From Chthoniobacterales bacterium (GTDB taxonomy: Bacteria > Verrucomicrobiota > Verrucomicrobiia > Chthoniobacterales > DASVRZ01): a DNA stretch of 64,000 bases. The stretch covers positions 48,400 through 112,399 of the forward strand of contig JBDSQB010000023.1 of assembly GCA_039930045.1 (NCBI GenBank). Direction: 5' to 3'. Numbering within the stretch: the stretch's first letter is position 1; each line of letters opens with the position of its first letter. Both the position numbers and the translations under genes were made by a program. Below are positions 9,141-15,909 of this stretch, piece after piece. The notes under the pieces are model-generated. The model was not told where the DNA came from. It did not search any database and worked only from the letters and a program-made list of their open reading frames with translations.

Positions 9141-10037
9141 TTATTCCTGGTGACGTCCGGGAAAGGTCAGCTCTGCGATGCCGCTCTTGTCGAGATCGCC
9201 GAGGCCGAGGGAAATCATCCGGTCGAATTGGGCCTTGGCCGCGGCAGCGAGGGGAAGCTGGAGACCTTGTTCGACGCCGAGCGCCAGGGCGATGCCGCTG
9301 TCTTTGGCGGCGTGCGCGGCTGAGAAGAAACAGGCGTGATCGCGGTTCACCATGTCCTCGCCATCAGTGGCGACGACGCGGGAGTTGGCTCCGGTTTGGG
9401 AGAAAATCTCCAGGAGCATCCGGGGATCAAGCCCAAGGGCGGCACCGAGTCCGAGCCCTTCGGCGAGCCCTGCGGTGTTGATGTTCATGACCATGTTGAC
9501 GAGCGCCTTCACCTGACCCGCGCTGCCCGCCGGGCCGATGTAACGCAGGAGCTGGCCGCCGTCGCTGAGTTCGGCGAGGAGGGGTTGAAGCCGGTCGAAA
9601 GTGGTTTTTTCTCCGCCGCACATGAGGTAAAGCGTCCCGGCCCGAGCTTGGGGAATGCTGGAGGCCATGCAAGCTTCGAGGGACGCGGCACCGGCCAGAG
9701 CGACAGCAGATTCGACTTCAATATGGATCTGCGGGCTGACGGTGGCGCAGTTGACGAACGTCTTACCAGCCGCGTCGATGAGCAGACTGTCCCCGCTGGC
9801 GGCAAAGATCGCCCGCTGCGCTGCGTCATCGGTGACGACCGTAAAAATAACGTCCGCCGCCGCAGTGACATCGGCCAGCGCGCTGCAAACTTTTGCGCCC
9901 AACTCGTCAGCGACTCCCTGCGCCGAGGCTGCATGACGGTCGTAGATTGCCGTGACAGGGTAACCCTGTTCGTGGAGCCGCCGGACCATGTTCGCGCCCA
10001 TCCGACCAACGCCGACAAACGCAATTCTGGGTTTCAT
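9141..10037 (-). CDS. NAD(P)-dependent beta-hydroxyacid dehydrogenase family protein
   Basis: 298 residues of the 3-hydroxyisobutyrate/tartronate-semialdehyde reductase superfamily. The N-terminal dinucleotide-binding loop is FVGVGRMGANMVRRL. The central GPAGSAGQVKALVNMVMN contains the catalytic Lys and the following Asn of the family. The C-terminal half is the all-helical dimerisation domain. These enzymes oxidise or reduce 3-hydroxyacids with NAD(P); GLYR1-type succinic-semialdehyde reductases are alternatives. The gene is followed by the convergent spermidine-synthase-like gene and has tRNA-Ser directly upstream on the same strand. Confidence 0.88.
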   Translation of the reverse strand: MKPRIAFVGVGRMGANMVRRLHEQGYPVTAIYDRHAASAQGVADELGAKVCSALADVTAAADVIFTVVTDDAAQRAIFAASGDSLLIDAAGKTFVNCATVSPQIHIEVESAVALAGAASLEACMASSIPQARAGTLYLMCGGEKTTFDRLQPLLAELSDGGQLLRYIGPAGSAGQVKALVNMVMNINTAGLAEGLGLGAALGLDPRMLLEIFSQTGANSRVVATDGEDMVNRDHACFFSAAHAAKDSGIALALGVEQGLQLPLAAAAKAQFDRMISLGLGDLDKSGIAELTFPGRHQE

Positions 10038-10077
10038 AAAAGTCGCGGGCAGCGAAAGCGTTGCAGCTAGAAAAAAG

Positions 10078-10169
10078 TGGCGGAAGGGGTGGGATTTGAA
10101 CCCACGATGCCTTTAACAGCATGCTCGATTTCGAGTCGAGTACATTCAACCAAGCTCTGCCACCCTTCC
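10078..10169 (-). tRNA. tRNA-Ser (anticodon CGA)
   Basis: A class II tRNA on the minus strand. The acceptor GGAAGGG pairs with CCCTTCC, the discriminator base is G, and the CCA end is encoded (10078-10080). The anticodon stem CTCGA/TCGAG holds a 7-base loop CTCGAAA with anticodon CGA, which reads UCG. The long variable arm folds as ATGC/GCAT, and the T arm is GTGGG/CCCAC with loop TTCAAAT. I folded it by eye. The long variable arm and the anticodon together specify serine. Confidence 0.95.
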
Positions 10170-10255
10170 GTTATTGGCGGAATGTGCGTGTTTCGCCGGT
10201 GCTTTGCAAGCGAGAAAGCTTGTTATTCAGCCCTCGTGGATTTGTAATTTCCGCC

Positions 10256-10744
10256 ATGTTCCCCCAAATCCCCCCGGATGTGGCTGCCGCAAAAAAGACC
10301 TTCCCCTGGTGCATCGCGCTGGGGCTTGTTCTGGGCTGGCCTGCTCTTCTGATTGCTGCCGACCCCACCCCCGAGGCGATGCCCTCCGCCACGGTTAGCA
10401 GTGCCACTGGAGCAGACAAACTGCCCGCATGGATTCCGATTTATCCCGGCTGGACACTTACCTCGGACGGTGGTTTCCATGTGAAATCGGGTGAAGACGC
10501 CACCGGTTCCATCGCCGGGACGACGAAGGATGCCGTCACGAAAGTGAGCGGTTATTACAAGGACACGCTGGAGAAAGCGGGGTTCAAATGCACGGAGACC
10601 AACACCCGCGTCGGAGCCGTCGAGATGAGTTCGGTCTCAGCCAAAAACGAAAGTCTCGGACAGGAAATCACCGTGAGCATTCAGAAAGATCAAGCCCGCC
10701 CCGATGCGCAGGTGACGCTGGTTTACCAAAGCAAAAAGCCCTGA
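10256..10744 (+). CDS. Small exported or membrane-anchored protein, unknown function
   Basis: 162 residues. After a short basic N-terminus there is one hydrophobic segment (FPWCIALGLVLGWPALLIAA, about 17-36), then a Pro/Ala/Thr linker. A soluble domain begins at LPAWIPIYPGW and contains GSIAGTTKDAVTKVSGYY and a C-terminal beta-rich part ending VTLVYQSKKP. I do not recognise a named family. The pattern of a short linear 'YPG' start and a YY-D-LEKAGF helix is seen in small bacterial envelope proteins. The open frame runs back into the tRNA, so the ATG at 10256 is the sensible start. Confidence 0.7.
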   Translation: MFPQIPPDVAAAKKTFPWCIALGLVLGWPALLIAADPTPEAMPSATVSSATGADKLPAWIPIYPGWTLTSDGGFHVKSGEDATGSIAGTTKDAVTKVSGYYKDTLEKAGFKCTETNTRVGAVEMSSVSAKNESLGQEITVSIQKDQARPDAQVTLVYQSKKP

Positions 10745-10871
10745 ACTGGACATTCGGAGTTGCATTCAACTGTCCCGCGTCCAGAAGCCAATGCGGCTCG
10801 CTGAAAACGATGAAATGGCCGCATTATTCAGTTCCGGCTTCAAAAGTTGCAAAAAAAGGGCATTTGCCCCC

Positions 10872-10900
10872 TAGCCAAACCACCGGAAGCGCAATACAGT
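10872..10900 (+). promoter_or_regulatory. Candidate sigma-70-type promoter of the LacI-family gene
   Basis: TAGCCA (10872-10877) and TACAGT (10895-10900) are separated by 17 bases. The GTG start lies only 6 bases after the -10 element, so the mRNA could be leaderless, in keeping with the lack of a Shine-Dalgarno site. A perfect palindrome, GGGCATTTGCCC, lies just upstream at 10858-10869. The lptD gene has a similar arrangement. Confidence 0.3.
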
Positions 10901-10906
10901 TCAAAC

Positions 10907-11929
10907 GTGCAAAGACCTAGAATGCAGGACATCGCCACCCAAGCAGGGGTGGGAAAAGCCACGGTTTCTCTCGCTTTAAGAGACGATCCCAGAATCCGCC
11001 CCGAGACGCGCCGCAAGATCAAGGAAGTGGCAGATCGCCTTGGCTACCGAAGCAATCCGACCGTCGCTAATCTCATGGCGCAGCTTCGGGCCAGCCGCGA
11101 ACCCAAGTTCCAGGCGACTCTGGCTTTTCTCAACGCCTCGCCTCGCGACGCCGAACTCAAGTCCGAGTCCACTTTCCAAAACTGGCTGCGCGGTGCCAAG
11201 GAGCGCGCCCACGTTCTCGGCTATGAAATCGACTACTTCTGGCTACACGAGCCGGAAATTACCTCGGTCCGGCGTCTGAAAATCCTCCAGTCCCGCAACA
11301 TTCGCGGAATGATCCTCGCCGCTCCTTTCGACGAATCCTCCATCAATCTCGACGATCACATTCTTTTTCCCGGCTTCGCCAGCGTCGCGCTCGGCCGCAA
11401 ACTCGTCGAGCCCTCCCCTCACTACGCCTGCAACGACCAATACGACACCGCCATCACCGCCATGTCGCACATCTATAAGAAAGGCTACTCGCGTCCGGGC
11501 CTCGTTATTTCCGAGCAGTTGGATCGTGCTGTGGAATATCGTTTCTCCGCCGGCTACACCTCCGCGCAGAAAATTCCCGACGCGAAGACCGTTCTCCCCG
11601 TGCTCTATTTTGGCGACGAGGCCGCCTTCGGAAACTGGTTCCGCAAAACGCAGCCTGACTCGATTCTCACCGACAAAGTCATCCTGCGCGAATGGATCAA
11701 AAAACTTCCTGGCGGCGAAAAAGTCGGCTTCGTCCACATGGATTGGGACCCGACGCTCACCGACTGGGCGGGCACCAACCAGAACAACGACAAAGTCGGC
11801 GCTGCCGCGGTGGACATCCTCATCGGGCAAATCCATCGCAACGAATCCGGCCTGCCTCCGTTCCCACGGTCGATCATGATTGGCAGCACGTGGGTCGATG
11901 GAGACAGCCTCCCGCAGAAAAACGCCTAA
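10907..11929 (+). CDS. LacI-family DNA-binding transcriptional regulator
   Basis: 340 residues. The N-terminal helix-turn-helix MQDIATQAGVGKATVSLALR and the hinge RRKIKEVADRLGYRSNP are classic LacI/GalR. A periplasmic-binding-protein-like effector domain follows. I chose the GTG at 10907 because it gives MQRPRMQDIA; the TTG at 10847 would add 20 low-complexity residues. The effector domain is divergent from the sugar-binding norm. No sugar gene is adjacent, so its target is unknown; it may act on distant operons or on itself. Confidence 0.88.
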   Translation: MQRPRMQDIATQAGVGKATVSLALRDDPRIRPETRRKIKEVADRLGYRSNPTVANLMAQLRASREPKFQATLAFLNASPRDAELKSESTFQNWLRGAKERAHVLGYEIDYFWLHEPEITSVRRLKILQSRNIRGMILAAPFDESSINLDDHILFPGFASVALGRKLVEPSPHYACNDQYDTAITAMSHIYKKGYSRPGLVISEQLDRAVEYRFSAGYTSAQKIPDAKTVLPVLYFGDEAAFGNWFRKTQPDSILTDKVILREWIKKLPGGEKVGFVHMDWDPTLTDWAGTNQNNDKVGAAAVDILIGQIHRNESGLPPFPRSIMIGSTWVDGDSLPQKNA

Positions 11930-11951
11930 CTCCGCATCTTCCCAATCGAAC

Positions 11952-11990
11952 ACCGCGATCCGCTCTCAGAGTTGATTCGCGGTTTTCTTT
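11952..11990 (+). terminator. Intrinsic terminator after the LacI-family gene
   Basis: ACCGCGA (11952-11958) and TCGCGGT (11977-11983) form a 7-base stem with an 18-base loop, followed by a T-rich tract (ggttttctttt). It sits about 25 bases after the regulator stop and before the PafA-like gene. Confidence 0.55.
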
Positions 11991-12017
11991 TGCCCCGGCG
12001 CGGGTAATTTCCCGGCC

Positions 12018-13405
12018 ATGGATCGCATCGTCGGGATCGAGATCGAATACGGCTGCCTCGCCACCGGCCCCCTCGCCGCCTCCTGGCCAGCGCGGGTGAG
12101 AAATTTCCTCTTCGCCGAACGCCAGCGCGGCCTCATTGACCAGCATTACCGCGATTACGAGGAGCCTCCCGGCAACGGCGGATTCCTCTTCAATGGCGGC
12201 CGCCTCTACCTCGACATGGGCCACCTCGAATACGCCACCGCCGAGTGCCTCGACCTCCATGATCTCGTCGCCCACGAGCTCGCCGGCGACCAGCTCATCC
12301 TCGAAGCCCTCCAATGCCTGAGTGAAATGGAACCCGACTCTGACGTTTCCTTCCTCAAAAACAACATCGACCACTTCACCGACGCCACCTTTGGCTGCCA
12401 TGAAAACTACCTCATGCAGCGCGACGCCCTTTTACCGACGGTGCCCTCGGAGCCCTCCTCGCCTTCCTCGCCACCCGGCAAATCTTCACCGGCAGCGGAC
12501 GCATCGGCAGCGCCGCCCCACAATTCTACACCGACCCCGAGGAGCCCCTCCTCACCCCGCAGTTCCAGATGAGCCAGCGCGCCGACCACATGGTCAACGA
12601 CATCTACCAGTGGGTGCAATTTAACCGCTCCATCATCAACGCCCGCGACGAACCCCTCGCCGACCCGCGCCGCTACCGCCGCCTCCACCTCCTCATCGGC
12701 GACTCGAATATGAGCCCCTACGCCATCGCCCTCAAAGTCGGCACCACCGCCCTCATCCTCCGGCTCCTCGAAGAACAGGCCCTCCCCACCGACCTCGCCC
12801 TCCTCGACGCCGTCCATACCACCCGCACCCTCTCGCGCGACATCGGCGGCGCCTGGCTCGTCCGCTTGGAAAATGGGGAAACGATCAGCGCCATCGACCT
12901 GCAACTCGCCTTTCTCCGCGCCGCCCGCGACCGCTTTGCCCACGAAAACCCCGAGACCGACTGGGTCCTTGCCCAGTGGGAATACGTTCTCACCCATCTG
13001 CGCAGCGACCCCGAGAGCCTCCTCGGCGGCGTGGACTGGCTCACGAAACACTGGCTGCTCCAGCTCTTTGCCGACGCCGAACACCTCGCCTTCGACGATC
13101 CGTGGATGCTCAGCCAGGACCTCGAATACCACAACATCGACCCCGCGCGCGGCCTCTTCCACTCCATCGAGAGCGCCGGGGAGATCCGCCGCTTTAACGA
13201 CTCCGCCCGCCGCGCCAACGCCCTCGGCGAGCCCCCGGCCAACACCCGCGCTGCGGGTCGTTCCACCGCCATGCACCGCATCCGGGAGCGCGGCCTTCCC
13301 TATTTTCTCAACTGGGACGCCGTCGCCCTCGACGAACACCGTACCCTGCTCCTGCCCGACCCATTCCGCCCTTACTCGACTGAAGCCGCCGCCTTCCTGC
13401 CCTAA
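12018..13405 (+). pseudogene. PafA-like ligase (Pup ligase/deamidase family), interrupted by a frameshift
   Basis: Two frames make one protein of about 462 residues. Frame one (from 12018) has GIEIEYG (Glu 8 and 10), NGGRLYLDMGHLEYATAEC (Asp 66) and FLKNN...GCHENYL (126-132). These are the ATP/Mg-binding and catalytic blocks of PafA and Dop. At the T4 run 12430-12433 the homology moves to the -1 frame, continuing as FTDGALGALLAF, TRQIFTGSGRIG, MSQRADH, RSIINARDEPLAD and RRYRRLHLLIGDSNM to 13405. One extra T would restore a single gene. The two open frames overlap (12018-12572 and 12569-13405). The loop that marks Dop between the EYG block and the LYLD block is absent, so it resembles PafA ligase. 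It could be a true pseudogene or a sequencing error. No Pup-like peptide or proteasome gene is nearby. Confidence 0.82.
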
Positions 13406-13562
13406 AGAACGCCCTTTCGGCCTCCCAGGCATTTGCCCTCCAGAAGCGGTCCATGGAGCGCATCTGTCCTCAGATGCCACATGTGCCCGACTCCCCCCTT
13501 CCGGCCAGCGATACGCCTTCTGCCACTCCGCAGCCGACCCGGCTCCAGCCAACCGACCCGCC

Positions 13563-13620
13563 TCTCGTTCCCAAACTCCGTTTGGGAATGCTACTATCCC
13601 GTGAAACTCCCAATTCGCCT
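13563..13620 (+). repeat. REP-like palindromic repeat, copy 1
   Basis: TTCCCAAAC-tcc-GTTTGGGAA forms a perfect 9-base stem preceded by CTCG. The trailing part (ctactatcccgtgaaactcc and on) aligns with the copy at 14461, so the repeat unit is longer than the hairpin. Confidence 0.75.
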
Positions 13621-13694
13621 GCACGCGCACCAAGAACAGAGATGAAGGCCTGTTCGAGTGAATCTGTCTCAGTGTTTGACCGATAACTTTCGTC

Positions 13695-13700
13695 TATAAT
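13695..13700 (+). promoter_or_regulatory. Candidate -10 element for the membrane-protein pair
   Basis: A perfect TATAAT lies 25 bases before the ATG at 13726. TTGACC at 13676-13681 is only 13 bases upstream, which is too close for a normal -35 element, so only the -10 is proposed. Confidence 0.35.
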
Positions 13701-13725
13701 AGGTTAGGCATTCGGGTATTTTTCC

Positions 13726-14169
13726 ATGAAGCGAACGATTTCATCCGCTGCCCACTCGGCATTCAAGATGCTTATGTTGTTTTTCTCCTTCTTGTTCGTT
13801 CTGATGTTCATTGTCTCGAGTATCGACTCAGGTCGAATTCGCTGGGACCGAGTTTTATTCCCAGGAGGAGTTCTGGCGCTTTTTCTTTGGTTTGCTATTT
13901 CACGCAAGACTATCCAGATGGATGACCATTTTTTGTATGCTTCTGTTTTTCGTCGCGTTGCTGTCATCCCACTTGAGCAGATTTCCTCCGTTCGCGAATC
14001 CATTGGCATGAGAGATCGATCTGTAACGATTCATTTTCACAACACCACACCTTTCGGTCGTTCTATTACCTTTTCTCCGACCTATAAGCTTACTGGGAAG
14101 CCACATCCGATCGTTACCGAGCTTTCGGCATATGCTCATGCACCAACCAACGCACCTTATGAGCATTGA
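13726..14169 (+). CDS. Small membrane protein, possibly with a PH-like domain, unknown function
   Basis: 147 residues with two predicted membrane helices (about 14-33 and 43-58). A soluble part rich in beta strands follows (TIQMDDHFLYASVFRRVAVI and on), a layout seen in bacterial PH-domain membrane proteins. No specific family can be assigned. Base composition is clearly more AT-rich than the flanking genes, which suggests acquisition by transfer. Its stop overlaps the next gene's start by 11 bases, pointing to coupled translation. Confidence 0.6.
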   Translation: MKRTISSAAHSAFKMLMLFFSFLFVLMFIVSSIDSGRIRWDRVLFPGGVLALFLWFAISRKTIQMDDHFLYASVFRRVAVIPLEQISSVRESIGMRDRSVTIHFHNTTPFGRSITFSPTYKLTGKPHPIVTELSAYAHAPTNAPYEH

Positions 14170-14452
14170 TATTGAAGAGAAACTTCTACGGATGGATAAG
14201 AAGCTTGAATCCAAGTGGCGATATATTTTCATACATGGCGTTCTGGTTTGTGGTCTGCCATTTTGGGGCATTGGGTTTGCAAATCGCTATTTCTTCCACC
14301 ACGACCAGCATTTGATACGGAACTCAATAATAGGATTGCCTTTTGCCTTAGTGTTGAGCTTTGCCTATGGATATTATCAGTGGCTATTTCCTTTTTGGCG
14401 GACTGGCTGGCTTCATTGGGTTCTCAAGATCACGCACCCTGAAGCCAAGTAA
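14159..14452 (+). CDS. Small membrane protein, unknown function
   Basis: 97 residues from the ATG at 14159 (MSIDIEEKLLRMDKKLESKW). Two membrane helices are predicted (about 23-40 and 57-75). The frame is open up to 14132, but the start at 14159 overlaps the preceding gene's stop in the usual coupled manner. AT-rich like its partner. It has no recognisable domain and lies between REP-like repeats. Confidence 0.55.
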   Translation: MSIDIEEKLLRMDKKLESKWRYIFIHGVLVCGLPFWGIGFANRYFFHHDQHLIRNSIIGLPFALVLSFAYGYYQWLFPFWRTGWLHWVLKITHPEAK

Positions 14453-14460
14453 TAGGTTCC

Positions 14461-14519
14461 CTCGTTCCCAAACTTCTCTTTGGGAACGCCGTTATCCGGC
14501 GAATCTCCTGATTTGCCAG
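14461..14519 (+). repeat. REP-like palindromic repeat, copy 2
   Basis: TTCCCAAA-cttctc-TTTGGGAA has an 8-base stem. It aligns over about 58 bases with copy 1 (13563-13620), including the trailing 'ttatccggcgaatctcc' segment. It faces copy 3 in inverted orientation. Confidence 0.75.
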
Positions 14520-14532
14520 TGACGCGGGTATG

Positions 14533-14589
14533 GGAAGGAAACAGAATTTCCCAGCCAAGTGCGTTTCCAAACAGGAGTTTGGGAACGAG
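14533..14589 (-). repeat. REP-like palindromic repeat, copy 3 (inverted)
   Basis: Read on the minus strand it begins CTCGTTCCCAAACTCCTG and has the same hairpin with one mismatch (TTCCCAAAC / GTTTGGAAA). With copy 2 it forms an inverted pair, an arrangement typical of REP/BIME elements. The rest of 14453-14703 shows no gene. Confidence 0.7.
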
Positions 14590-14703
14590 GGTGTGCGAAG
14601 GAGGCTGGTATTTGAAGGCAAGGTCACTTTTGCACCTCTACGAACCCAAGAAGGCATTTTTTCTTCGCGTCTTTCTGGCTTCTTGGTTTAACTTTTCTCC
14701 CCA

Positions 14704-15828
14704 ATGCCTGCGGCCAAGTCTTCTTCTATTTATGCTGTCGTCGGGAGTGATGAGGCGAAGATCAAGCTGGCGGCTCGGGCGCTGGCGGAGAAGCTCTCGC
14801 CGCCGGATGCGGGGGAGTTTGGCCTGGAGATTGTGGATGGGTGTGTGGAGGGAGCGGAGGCGGCGCGCGCGAAGATACTGGAGGCGGTGCAGGCGCTGTT
14901 GACGCTGCCGTTTTTTGGCGGCGGGAAGCTGGTCTGGCTGAAGAATGCGACGTTTTTTGCGGATTCGGTGACGGGCCGGGCGGAGGCGGTGCTGGAGGCG
15001 GTGGAGTCGTTTTCGGAGTTGCTGAAGAAGGGCTTGCCGCCGGATGTGGTGCTCTTAATTAGTGCGCTGGACATCGACAAGCGGCGTTCGTTTTACAAGT
15101 CGCTCGGGAAGCTGGGTGAGGTGCAGGTGTTTGATAAGATTGAGACCGGACGTGGCAACTGGGAGGAGCAGGTGGAGGCGCTGGTGATGACGGAGGCGCG
15201 GCGGCTGGGGCTGCGGATGGAGCGGGATGCGCTGGAGTTGTTTGTGCAACTCGTGGGCGCGGACACGGGGCAGATGGGGAATGAGCTGGAGAAGCTGGAT
15301 TTGTTTTTCGGGACTACGGAACCGAAGCTGGTGACGGCGGATTTGGTGCGAAGTCTAGTGGCGCGCACGAAGGAGGGGGTGGTCTTTGATTTGGGCAATG
15401 CCATTGCGCGGCGCGACTTGCGGAGTGCGCTGCGGCTGGTGGATCTGTTGTTGCGCCAGGGGGAGTCGGCGGTGGGGATCTTGCTGGTGGCGGTGATTCC
15501 AACGGTGCGGAATCTGTTGGTAGTGAAGGATCTGATGGTGCGGCACAAGTTGCGTCCACCGGAGCAGCCGTTCTTTTTTGGCAAGACGCTGGAGCGGTTG
15601 TCGGCGGAGGATACGCGTCATCTGCCGAGGAAGAAGGATGGGACGGTGAATGGGTATTCGCTGGGGATTGCGGCGCAGTCGGCGGGAAAATATTCGCTAG
15701 CGGAGTTGAAGTCGGCTCTGACGGCGTGTCTGGAGGCGAATCAGCTCTGTGTGACGACGCAACTGGATGCGTCGCTGGTATTGAGTCAGGTAATTGTGCG
15801 GGTTTGCGCGCCGGCGGCGGGGAAATAG
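14704..15828 (+). CDS. holA: DNA polymerase III subunit delta
   Basis: 374 residues. HolA is the clamp-loader subunit that opens the beta clamp. The order of blocks matches the family: N-terminal IYAVVGSDEAKIKLA, then LTLPFFGGGKLVWLKNATFF (the 'F-F-...-LV' block), LLISALDIDKRRSFYKSL, the clamp-loader helical region NELEKLDLFFG, VFDLGNAIARRDLRSAL and a C-terminal collar domain. It carries no ATP-binding motif, as expected for delta. It is 81 bases upstream of lptD on the same strand. Confidence 0.9.
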   Translation: MPAAKSSSIYAVVGSDEAKIKLAARALAEKLSPPDAGEFGLEIVDGCVEGAEAARAKILEAVQALLTLPFFGGGKLVWLKNATFFADSVTGRAEAVLEAVESFSELLKKGLPPDVVLLISALDIDKRRSFYKSLGKLGEVQVFDKIETGRGNWEEQVEALVMTEARRLGLRMERDALELFVQLVGADTGQMGNELEKLDLFFGTTEPKLVTADLVRSLVARTKEGVVFDLGNAIARRDLRSALRLVDLLLRQGESAVGILLVAVIPTVRNLLVVKDLMVRHKLRPPEQPFFFGKTLERLSAEDTRHLPRKKDGTVNGYSLGIAAQSAGKYSLAELKSALTACLEANQLCVTTQLDASLVLSQVIVRVCAPAAGK

Positions 15829-15869
15829 AGGGATGAGGAGAACGGTGAAAATTTCTTCGGCATTTGCCC

Positions 15870-15898
15870 TTGCCAAGAGGGGTGGAACTTTGTCCCAT
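15870..15898 (+). promoter_or_regulatory. Candidate promoter of lptD
   Basis: TTGCCA (15870-15875) and TCCCAT (15893-15898) are 17 bases apart, with the GTG start 11 bases further on. The element is preceded by GGCATTTGCCCT (15859-15870), nearly the same word that precedes the LacI-gene promoter. The -10 match is weak. Confidence 0.3.
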
Positions 15899-15909
15899 AG
15901 CGCTCGCTT

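Larger units (their letters stand above)
13406..13725. other. Intergenic region between the PafA-like gene and the low-GC membrane pair
   Basis: 320 bases without a convincing gene. It holds one copy of GGCATTTGCCCT (13428-13439), a REP-like palindrome (13563-13620), and a perfect -10 box TATAAT (13695-13700). GC content falls sharply from about 13640 onward. Confidence 0.6.

Noticed and set aside
10078..10169. Possible selenocysteine tRNA because of the long variable arm
   Set aside because: The anticodon loop CTCGAAA gives CGA, and the acceptor/T-arm lengths fit ordinary tRNA-Ser.
10858..10869. GGGCATTTGCCC as a LacI-type operator
   Set aside because: LacI-family operators usually have a central CG; a two-base TT centre does not fit. 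Kept only as a shared upstream word.
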